Origin: Candidatus Omnitrophota bacterium
Lineage (GTDB): Bacteria > Omnitrophota > Gorgyraeia > Gygaellales > Profunditerraquicolaceae
Length of the DNA: 5,350 nt
Assembly: GCA_028714055.1 (NCBI GenBank)
Contig: JAQTNB010000103.1
Coordinates: forward strand, 1 to 5,350
Direction of reading: 5' to 3'
Position numbers and translations under genes: made by a program. The notes under the pieces were generated by a model. It saw only the letters and a list, made by a program, of their open reading frames with translations. It ran no database searches and was not told where the DNA came from. Numbering within the stretch: position 1 is the stretch's first letter; every line of letters begins with the position of its first letter. Positions 1 to 5,350 of this stretch are shown one piece after another.

Positions 1-753
1 AGCCTGATCAGGAAAGCACGCGGGGAAAACGATGCGGTGGTGGTCAGTATCTTTGTCAACCCGGCGCAGTTTGGCCCGCATGAAGACCTTGCCAGGTACC
101 CCCGGCCTTTTGCCCGGGATGCGCGCCTCTGCCGCAGGGAGGGAGTAGACGTTATTTTCTTTCCACAGGCGCCGGCCATGTATCCTCCGGGGTATAGGAC
201 ATACGTCAACGTTGACGGTTTAAGCGAGGTATTGTGCGGCAGGAGCCGCAAAGGGCATTTTCGGGGCGTGGCAACCGTGGTGAATAAGCTTTTTAATATT
301 GTCGGGCCCGATATTGCGTATTTCGGGCAGAAGGACGCTCAGCAGGCATTGATCTTAAGGAAGATGGCCGAAGACCTTAACCTGCCGGTTAAGATCAGGG
401 TGCTTGCGATCGTCAGGGATGCGGACGGCCTGGCCTTAAGCTCGCGTAACGCCTATCTTTCCGCGGCGCAACGGCGCGAGGCGCTTGTGCTTGTGCAGGC
501 GCTGCGGCTGGCACGGCGCATGAGCGCTCACGGCATGCGGGATGCCGCAAAGATTACCGCGGGAATGAAGCGCCTTATCTCCGGCAAGAAAAGATGCCGC
601 ATCGATTATGTGGCGCTCGTGGATCCGCGTACCCTGGCGCCGGTAAAAAGGATCGACCGGGCGAGCCTGGCGCTCCTTGCGGTGCGGGTCGGCAAGACCA
701 GGCTCATCGATAATATGGCGTTAAAACCTTCCAAGTCTTATGCCAAAAATTAA
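1..753 (+). CDS. panC: Pantothenate synthetase (pantoate--beta-alanine ligase), 5' end missing
   Basis: PanC joins pantoate and beta-alanine with ATP to make pantothenate, the cytoplasmic precursor of coenzyme A. The frame is open from base 1 and ends in TAA at 751-753, giving 250 residues. By alignment from memory with the E. coli enzyme, about 38 N-terminal residues lie before the window, including the HIGH-like MGxLHxGH nucleotide-binding motif. A GTG at 37 is therefore internal and not the start. Visible family motifs, counted from the window edge, are VSIFVNPAQF (about 15-24, with the pantoate-binding Gln), DLARYPR, GHFRGV, FGQKDAQQ (Lys111 and Gln115), LALSSRN (146-150, Ser-Ser-Arg) and the C-terminal RLIDNM. 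All active-site residues expected in this part are present, so the enzyme looks functional. Its end overlaps the next gene by 14 bases, suggesting one operon. The identity is secure from motif order and length. Confidence 0.97.
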   Translation, partial: SLIRKARGENDAVVVSIFVNPAQFGPHEDLARYPRPFARDARLCRREGVDVIFFPQAPAMYPPGYRTYVNVDGLSEVLCGRSRKGHFRGVATVVNKLFNIVGPDIAYFGQKDAQQALILRKMAEDLNLPVKIRVLAIVRDADGLALSSRNAYLSAAQRREALVLVQALRLARRMSAHGMRDAAKITAGMKRLISGKKRCRIDYVALVDPRTLAPVKRIDRASLALLAVRVGKTRLIDNMALKPSKSYAKN

Positions 754-1561
754 AGTCGGGATAGTCGGCTGCGGGACGATCGGCTCATACCTGGCCCTGT
801 TTGTTTCCCGTAAGCTCAAGCGCAGCGTGGAACTCTCCGGCCTTTATGATATCGACCCTTCCAGGGCCCGCGCGCTTTCGCGTAAGGCCTGCTCGTCTGA
901 AAGGCTTGCCGTTGCGGACCTGAAGAAACTGATCGCGCGTTCGCGCCTGGTCATAGAATCTGCGGGAGCCTCGGGTGTGCTGGCTGTTGCCAGGGAAGCG
1001 CTCAAAGCCGGGCGCGATGTAATGATCATGAGCACCGGAGGTATCTCCGGCCATATAAAGGAGATCACCCGGCTGGCGCAAAGGCATTCGGCAAAGGTCT
1101 ATATCCCCAGCGGCGCCATCGCCGGTATCGACGCGGTCAAGGCCGCCTTCCTCGGCGGGATAGAAAGCGTGACGCTGGTAACGACGAAAAATCCCGGGTC
1201 TTTCGCGCGGTCAGCGTATCTTCAGAGTAAGAAGATCGACCCGCGGAAGATCAGGAAAGATACCGTTTTGTTTTCCGGGACCGCACAAGAGGCGGTGAAA
1301 TATTTCCCCCAGAATATAAACGTTGCCGCGGTCCTGGGGTTGGCAGGGGTGGGAGCGGCGAGGACCCGTGTCAAGATCATTGCCTCGCCCGCGGCGCGCT
1401 CGAATACCCATCAGATCACCGTATGCTGCCGCGCCGGCACCATCAGCGCGACGACTCAAAACGTCCCGCATCCGACGAACCCTAAAACAAGCTTTCTGGC
1501 CGCGCTTTCCGCGGCCGCGACCCTTCAGAAGATCGCCGAACCGGTGGTGATCGGAACGTAG
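740..1561 (+). CDS. nadX: L-aspartate dehydrogenase (NadX family)
   Basis: This is a 273-residue protein of the TM1643-type aspartate dehydrogenase family. These cytoplasmic enzymes oxidise L-aspartate to iminoaspartate with NAD(P)+, which can feed quinolinate synthase (NadA) in de novo NAD synthesis. The N-terminus is a Rossmann fold with GIVGCGTIG (Gly10, Gly12, Gly15). It is followed by MSTGGIS near 95-101, SGAIAGIDA (124-132), TTKNPGS, FSGTAQEAVKYFPQNINVAA (178-197), SNTHQI with His224 as the likely catalytic histidine, and NPKTSFLAALSA near the C-terminus. Length matches the family, which is roughly 240-280 residues. ATG 740 is chosen because the Rossmann strand begins immediately after it. 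It lies inside the end of panC, and no good Shine-Dalgarno sequence is visible, so translation probably depends on coupling to panC. No nadA or nadC is in view, so its place in NAD synthesis is inferred from the family. Confidence 0.93.
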   Translation: MPKIKVGIVGCGTIGSYLALFVSRKLKRSVELSGLYDIDPSRARALSRKACSSERLAVADLKKLIARSRLVIESAGASGVLAVAREALKAGRDVMIMSTGGISGHIKEITRLAQRHSAKVYIPSGAIAGIDAVKAAFLGGIESVTLVTTKNPGSFARSAYLQSKKIDPRKIRKDTVLFSGTAQEAVKYFPQNINVAAVLGLAGVGAARTRVKIIASPAARSNTHQITVCCRAGTISATTQNVPHPTNPKTSFLAALSAAATLQKIAEPVVIGT

Positions 1562-1577
1562 TTAAATATAAGAAAGG

Positions 1578-1587
1578 AAGGAGGTGA
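1578..1587 (+). promoter_or_regulatory. Strong Shine-Dalgarno sequence for the small basic protein
   Basis: AAGGAGGTGA is a full-length match to the 16S rRNA 3' end. The AGGAGG core ends 8 bases before ATG 1593, which is ideal spacing and fixes that ATG as the start. An in-frame GTG at 1584 overlaps the core and is rejected as a start. None of the other genes in the window has a comparable site, which suggests that this small protein is translated at a high rate. Confidence 0.88.
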
Positions 1588-1592
1588 ATACT

Positions 1593-1835
1593 ATGGCAGA
1601 AAAGCTCGTGAAAGTCGGCATCAAAAGGCAAAAGGGCTATCTCTACTATGTCGATAAAAAGGGAGATGTCTCCTGCGCCAAGATGGCCAGAGGAAGCAAA
1701 AAAGGCGGCAGCCCGAAAAAGGTGGCAAAGTGCGGCATCAAGCGTCAGGAGGGCTACCTCTATTTTGTGGACAAGCAGGGAGATGTATCCCGCGCCAAAA
1801 TGAAAAGAGGCGGTAAGAAGAAGAAAAAGAGATAA
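1593..1835 (+). CDS. Small lysine-rich protein with two GYLYxVDKxGDVS repeats, function unknown
   Basis: This encodes 80 residues and is strongly basic (about a third Lys plus Arg), with no signal peptide or membrane segment. It consists of two copies of one unit, residues 7-34 and 46-73, with a 39-residue period. Both contain GIKRQ, GYLY, VDK, GDVS, AKM and RG. A Lys/Gly/Ser linker (35-45) separates them, and the protein ends in a GGKKKKKR tail. The pattern of aromatic and valine residues, then Asp-Lys-x-Gly-Asp, then Val-Ser suggests a beta-hairpin with a tight turn in each unit. The basic linker and tail would suit binding to nucleic acid or ribosomes, but this is inference. The start is fixed by a near-perfect Shine-Dalgarno sequence. 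The gene lies 31 bases after nadX and 12 bases before the start of a terminator hairpin, so it is probably the last gene of the panC-nadX transcript or a short unit of its own. I do not recognise a named family. Two cysteines (28 and 47) sit at non-equivalent positions in the repeats, so a repeated metal site is unlikely. Confidence 0.85.
   Translation: MAEKLVKVGIKRQKGYLYYVDKKGDVSCAKMARGSKKGGSPKKVAKCGIKRQEGYLYFVDKQGDVSRAKMKRGGKKKKKR
1611..1811 (+). repeat. Internal coding duplication, two 84-base units 117 bases apart
   Basis: Bases 1611-1694 and 1728-1811 encode the two repeat units of the small basic protein. In the 28 aligned residues 22 are identical. Of those 22 identical residues, 12 use different synonymous codons (for example AGG versus CGT for Arg, TAT versus TAC for Tyr, GTC versus GTG for Val). 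The duplication is therefore old, and the protein sequence of both copies has been kept by selection. It is not a recent tandem copying event. Confidence 0.9.
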
Positions 1836-1841
1836 AGACAA

Positions 1842-1912
1842 AAGAAGCCCGCACCTTTTTAAATTTCAAAGTCTTATAAGAACGCAGTCTTAAAAAAGGT
1901 GCGGGTTTTCTT
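1842..1912 (+). terminator. Rho-independent terminator with a long loop
   Basis: The left arm CCCGCACCTTTTT (1848-1860) pairs perfectly over 13 bp with AAAAAGGTGCGGG (1893-1905). A few weaker pairs between the purine run at 1842-1847 and the pyrimidine run at 1906-1912 extend the base. TTTTCTT follows the stem as the T-tract. The loop is 32 bases, longer than usual. The hairpin begins just after the stop codon of the small basic protein and most likely ends the upstream transcript. The A-rich run before the left arm gives only a weak T-tract on the other strand, where no gene needs terminating. Confidence 0.85.
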
Positions 1913-1931
1913 AAATCCTCCGGGTTTCCGC

Positions 1932-3794
1932 ATGAAATATCCGCTTGTCGCCGTTGTGCTCTGCGCGCTATGCCTGCTTGTATACGCCGGGTCCCTGCAA
2001 AACGGCTTTGTTTTCGACGACCATTTCCTGGTCGTCAATAACCGTCATATCAAAAGCGCCGAGTTCATCCCGCGGCTTTTGACCGAGGAGCTGTTTGTCG
2101 CGCAGCGGGATGTGTCTCCCGTAGGGTCCCGTTATTTCCGGCCGCTGCAGGCGCTCGGGTATGCCGCGGGCCATATGGTTTGGGGGATGAAGCCGGCGGG
2201 TTTTCGCGCCTTCAACATACTCATTCATGCCTTCTGCGGCGTACTGCTGTATGCGTTAATCGTGTTCCTCTTCAAAGGCCGGACACTCGCCTTCATCACC
2301 GCAGCGCTGTTCTGCGCGCACCCTCTCCAGGTTTCAAATGTCGCCTTGATCTCGCTGAGTTCCGTATTACTGGCGGGATTATTTATGCTTGCGTCCCTGA
2401 ATTTCTTTCTGCGTTTTATCAGCGCCGCGGGAAAAAAGCGGCTCTTCCCGGCGTCCCTTGTTTGTTTTGCGCTGGCGGTATTGTCCCGTGAAGACGCGCT
2501 GCTTTTACCGCTCTTTGCGGGCCTCTCTGCGTTATACGTTTCCGGCAGGAAAAGAAAGGCTGTCTGGTACTTTTGCGTGTTTGCCGCGCTTGGCGCTGCC
2601 TATTGGCTCCTGCGGCAGTATTTTCTTGCCTGCCCGCAGATGAATCCTTCGGGTTTTTCTTTGGGCGCGTATTTTTATCACGCGATAGATTATTTCGGCC
2701 AGCTGCTCTTTCCGGTGACGCTGCGCGCGATGCTTTTTCCGGCTGGCGCAGGCCCCCTGGCTGACCGCGTTGCCTTTGGCGCTGGCCTTGCAACATTTGG
2801 CTGGTTTTTATTTTACGCCCTTAAAAAAAGGGAAAAGACAGCGGCGTTCGGCCTCTTGTGGTATAGTATAGGCGTCCTTCCTCTGGCGGGTCTCTCGGAG
2901 AGCGTCGGCCTGTTTGGGCCGGTGATCTCGGAACACTACGTTTACTTTGCCTCCGCGGGTTTTTGCCTCTTGCTTTGTCAAAGCCTCCTTTGGCTGCGCG
3001 CCTCTTTTCCAAAAGCCGCCGCCGCGTTGACCGCGCTTCTTTTGTGCGCGTGCGTGGGATTGAGCGCTCTTTTTACCGGTAATTACAAAGACGACCTTGT
3101 TTTCTATAATTACCTTTTGCGCACCGGTAAAAAAACGTTTTTTTTCAGGGTCAATCTGGCGACCGCTTATTATGAAAGGCAGATGTTTGAGGAGGCCCTT
3201 GGCCAGGCGCGCCTGGCATTGGTTGAAGAGCCCGGCGCCTGGGATGCCTATCTCCTGATAGGCAACGTTTTGAAGGAGCGGGGAGAACTGGAGGGGGCGC
3301 TGCGGATGTATGAAAAGGCCGCGCTCGCCCAGCCGTCCGCAGCGGTCATTTTCAATAACATGGCGCTCGTGCATAAAGCACGGGGAAACCCGCAGGAAGC
3401 CCTGCGTTATTTCAAGAAGGCCCTTGATATCGATCCTGATTTTCCCCTGGCGCTGAACAATCTTTCCGCGTTTCTCATCGATCGCGGGCGCTACCAGGAG
3501 GCGCTTGCGGCCGCAAGCCGCCTTATTGAAACAGACCCGGCCAATGCGGCTGCGTATGTGCTGAAGGGAATAGCGCTTGCCCAGACAAAAGACCCGCAAG
3601 GGGCATTGAAGATGTTTGAGGCCGCTTTAAAGATCGACCCGCGCCAGCTCGATGCTCTTCGTAACCTCGGAGTGCTGTATTCCAATGCCGGGGATGCCGC
3701 CAAGGCGCGTTATTTCTGGAATCAAGTCCTTAAGCTATCCCCCAAGGATAGCCAGGCGATCCAATTCCTCAACAGGCTTGATGGCAGCCGCTAA
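1932..3794 (+). CDS. TMTC-like multi-pass membrane protein with six C-terminal TPRs
   Basis: This 620-residue protein has a hydrophobic domain (about 1-400, roughly ten membrane segments, the first at 4-20) followed by six 33-34-residue tetratricopeptide repeats (406-608). The membrane part follows the pattern of TMTC proteins, GT-C fold O-mannosyltransferase-like enzymes of the eukaryotic ER. The shared elements are GFVFDD (25-30, the acidic pair of the first outer loop), YFRPLQAL (68-75), PAGFRAFNILIHA (88-100), HPL (130-132), LSRE (184-187) and SEHYVYFASAGFC (333-345). The usual SGRAD-type motif after the HP is degenerate (SLSSVLLA, 141-148), so catalysis is uncertain. ATG 1932 is chosen because it leaves the same length before the DD pair as in the downstream paralog. 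The in-frame GTG 1899 lies in the terminator stem. No Shine-Dalgarno sequence is visible. By analogy the TPRs would face the periplasm and bind protein partners. Bacterial members are uncharacterised as far as I know, so glycosyl transfer is a family-level inference. Confidence 0.87.
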   Translation: MKYPLVAVVLCALCLLVYAGSLQNGFVFDDHFLVVNNRHIKSAEFIPRLLTEELFVAQRDVSPVGSRYFRPLQALGYAAGHMVWGMKPAGFRAFNILIHAFCGVLLYALIVFLFKGRTLAFITAALFCAHPLQVSNVALISLSSVLLAGLFMLASLNFFLRFISAAGKKRLFPASLVCFALAVLSREDALLLPLFAGLSALYVSGRKRKAVWYFCVFAALGAAYWLLRQYFLACPQMNPSGFSLGAYFYHAIDYFGQLLFPVTLRAMLFPAGAGPLADRVAFGAGLATFGWFLFYALKKREKTAAFGLLWYSIGVLPLAGLSESVGLFGPVISEHYVYFASAGFCLLLCQSLLWLRASFPKAAAALTALLLCACVGLSALFTGNYKDDLVFYNYLLRTGKKTFFFRVNLATAYYERQMFEEALGQARLALVEEPGAWDAYLLIGNVLKERGELEGALRMYEKAALAQPSAAVIFNNMALVHKARGNPQEALRYFKKALDIDPDFPLALNNLSAFLIDRGRYQEALAAASRLIETDPANAAAYVLKGIALAQTKDPQGALKMFEAALKIDPRQLDALRNLGVLYSNAGDAAKARYFWNQVLKLSPKDSQAIQFLNRLDGSR

Positions 3795-3822
3795 GCTTAT
3801 AGTAAAGGGTTTTTAAGAAGCT

Positions 3823-5350
3823 ATGAAGACAAAAATATCCGTGTATTTGGGGTGTATCGCCATTGCAGCCGCGGCCGCCTACGCGCTTTCGCTCAGAAAC
3901 GGCTTTGTCTGGGATGACGTGCTTCTTATCGTGCACAATGATTTCATAAAAGGATGGAAACTGCTGCCGCAGGTCTTTTCAAAACCGCTTTTTTACATTG
4001 CCAACCCCGCGTATCAATACTACCGGCCCCTGCAGACCTTTACCTATATCTTTGACTATTCCCTGTGGGGATTGGCGCCCGCGGGTTTCCACCTGAGCAA
4101 TGTCCTTCTGCACATATGCGTTGCCCTGCTTTCTTTTGCATTGGTGCACTCGTTCTCGGCAAACGCAAGGCTGGCTTTCTGGAGCAGCCTGCTTTTTGCG
4201 GTGCATCCGGTCAATACGACCGTTGTCTGTTATGTTTCCAGCCGTGCCGACATACTCCTTGCGCTTTTTAGCGCCTGTTCGCTGCTTTTATTCCTGCATG
4301 CCCGCGCCTGGCAGCTGCATGTATTGTCGCTTGCCTTTTTTGCGGCCGCGCTTTTATCAAAGGAAACGGCGCTCATCCTGCCTCTGTGCCTGGTGCTGGC
4401 CGGCGAAACGCGCCTGTGTCTTGGCACCGGGGCTGCTCTTCTGCCGCCTGCGCAGCGCCGCAGGCGCTATGCCGCTTATTTTCTGGTCGCGCTTGTGTAT
4501 CTATTCTTGAGAAAGTCGGTAGTAGAGGTAAGCACGCGCATACTCCCTCAGTCTTATCCGGGAATCGGAAGCCTTTTTGCGACGCTGGTTACAGCAGCTG
4601 CCTCATACGCAAAGTTCATCTTTTTTCCTTCGGGTATCCATATGCTTCATACCGTTCCGGTGGCGCCCGGGCCGGGCGCGTTTTTTCCTGTTTTGCCGGT
4701 TCTCCTTGCGGCGATAGCGGCGCTTGTCGCGCTCTACCGGGTCCAGAAGTTTTTGTTTTTATGGGCAGGCATGTTTTTTCTATGGATGGCGCCGGCTATT
4801 TCCCTTGCTTTCCGTAATCCGGAATATTACAATCAGGGTTTGGCAATGGCGCAGGTCCACTGGCTGTATGCCGCATTATTGGGGATATGCGTGATCTTTG
4901 TTTTCGGGATAGAAAAGGCGGGAAGGCTTATCGGAGGAAGGACGGCAACCGCGGTCCTGGGCTTGTGCGCGGTCCTGTTGTCCGGCGTAAGCGTTGCCGA
5001 GAATCTTTACTGGAAGGATAATCTTACCTTCTTTACGCACACTGCCGGTTACGTGCGCAAGAGCGCGACGGTTTTCAGGAACTTAGGCTGGATTTACCTG
5101 AACAGGAACGATGCGGATAAGGCGCTTGAGGCGTATAATTACGCATTGGGGCTTCAGAAGGATGCGAAGGCCAAGGCAATAGCGTATAAGGACCTTTCCA
5201 ATGCATACGTGTATGCCGGCATGCCCCTTGAGGCGCGTAATGCGGCGCTTGAATCCGTGCGCCTGGACCCGCTTTTTGCCGATGGTTACGCGCAGCTGGG
5301 AAAAACAGATGCCCAGGCCCATCCGGGATCGGGCAGGGACTCCTGGCTTA
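3823..5350 (+). CDS. Second TMTC-like membrane/TPR protein, 3' end missing
   Basis: The frame is open from ATG 3823 to the window edge (509 codons, no stop), so the C-terminus lies outside. It is a paralog of the preceding gene with the same layout. It has a first membrane segment, GFVWDD (27-32), YYRPLQTFTY (66-75), PAGFHLSNVLLH (86-97), VHPVNTTVV (127-135), SSRADILLA (139-147), LSKETA (178-183), and YWKDNLTFF (396-404) leading into TPRs from about residue 418. The SRAD motif matches the TMTC family signature and is intact here, unlike in the upstream copy. The later Glu-x-Tyr region is altered (VHWLYAALLGIC, 345-356). At least two TPR-like units are visible before the edge. It starts 28 bases after the upstream stop, so the two are probably co-transcribed. 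AAGAAG just before the ATG is a poor, very closely spaced ribosome binding site. The likely role is an envelope glycosyltransferase-like protein; the substrate is unknown. Confidence 0.87.
   Translation, partial: MKTKISVYLGCIAIAAAAAYALSLRNGFVWDDVLLIVHNDFIKGWKLLPQVFSKPLFYIANPAYQYYRPLQTFTYIFDYSLWGLAPAGFHLSNVLLHICVALLSFALVHSFSANARLAFWSSLLFAVHPVNTTVVCYVSSRADILLALFSACSLLLFLHARAWQLHVLSLAFFAAALLSKETALILPLCLVLAGETRLCLGTGAALLPPAQRRRRYAAYFLVALVYLFLRKSVVEVSTRILPQSYPGIGSLFATLVTAAASYAKFIFFPSGIHMLHTVPVAPGPGAFFPVLPVLLAAIAALVALYRVQKFLFLWAGMFFLWMAPAISLAFRNPEYYNQGLAMAQVHWLYAALLGICVIFVFGIEKAGRLIGGRTATAVLGLCAVLLSGVSVAENLYWKDNLTFFTHTAGYVRKSATVFRNLGWIYLNRNDADKALEAYNYALGLQKDAKAKAIAYKDLSNAYVYAGMPLEARNAALESVRLDPLFADGYAQLGKTDAQAHPGSGRDSWL

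Noticed and set aside
37..39. GTG 37 as start of panC
   Set aside because: The frame is open upstream to base 1 and the preceding codons match the PanC helix before the VVVSIFVNP strand, so the true start lies outside the window.
1482..1841. 119-codon minus-strand frame over the small basic protein gene
   Set aside because: Its own repeated Leu/Phe/Ile segments are the complement of the duplicated coding units on the + strand. It has no support independent of them.
1899..1931. GTG 1899 as start of the first TMTC-like gene
   Set aside because: It lies in the right arm of the terminator stem, and the 11 extra residues have no counterpart in the paralog, whose N-terminus matches a start at 1932.
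2808..3599. Long open frame of 263 codons on the minus strand opposite the first TMTC-like gene
   Set aside because: It is antisense to a well-supported membrane/TPR gene. Its product is a run of Arg, Lys, Gln and Gly without domain structure, as expected for the reverse of a GC-rich coding region.
3794..3822. Short inverted repeat AGCTT/AAGCT between the two TMTC-like genes
   Set aside because: The stem is only 5 bp with a 19-base loop and no T-tract after it. It is not convincing as a terminator, and the spacing favours co-transcription.
4065..4817. Three + strand frames inside the second TMTC-like gene
   Set aside because: They overlap an uninterrupted frame with clear TMTC motifs and TPRs. 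Their products are Cys-, Arg- and Ser-rich with no recognisable pattern.

Overview
The window looks like bacterial chromosomal DNA of fairly high GC content, with every supported gene on the + strand. No RNA gene, mobile element, CRISPR array or origin was seen. The gene content is cofactor synthesis, a tiny lysine-rich protein and two tandem TMTC-like membrane/TPR proteins. This suggests an uncultured Gram-negative-type lineage such as the Omnitrophota or a neighbouring phylum. That placement is an impression from gene style, not a demonstrated result.

Left part (1-1561): the 3' portion of panC (pantothenate synthetase, CoA pathway) runs in from before the window. It overlaps the start of nadX (L-aspartate dehydrogenase, NAD pathway) by 14 bases. 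The pair is probably one transcript and translationally coupled.

Middle (1562-1931): after a 31-base gap, a near-perfect Shine-Dalgarno sequence precedes an 80-residue, very basic protein. It is built from two copies of a roughly 28-residue unit and has no function I recognise. A strong hairpin plus T-tract, read as a rho-independent terminator, follows immediately and closes this gene group.

Right part (1932-5350): two paralogous genes lie head to tail, 28 bases apart. Each encodes a multi-pass membrane domain resembling the GT-C fold O-mannosyltransferase-like TMTC proteins, followed by tetratricopeptide repeats. The first is complete (620 aa, six TPRs). The second runs out of the window after 509 codons. 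They probably act together at the cell envelope, as a glycosyltransferase-like pair or as a catalytic and a non-catalytic partner. Each has lost a different conserved family motif.

The two points most worth a second look are the duplicated small basic protein with its strong ribosome binding site, and the reciprocal motif loss in the TMTC-like pair.
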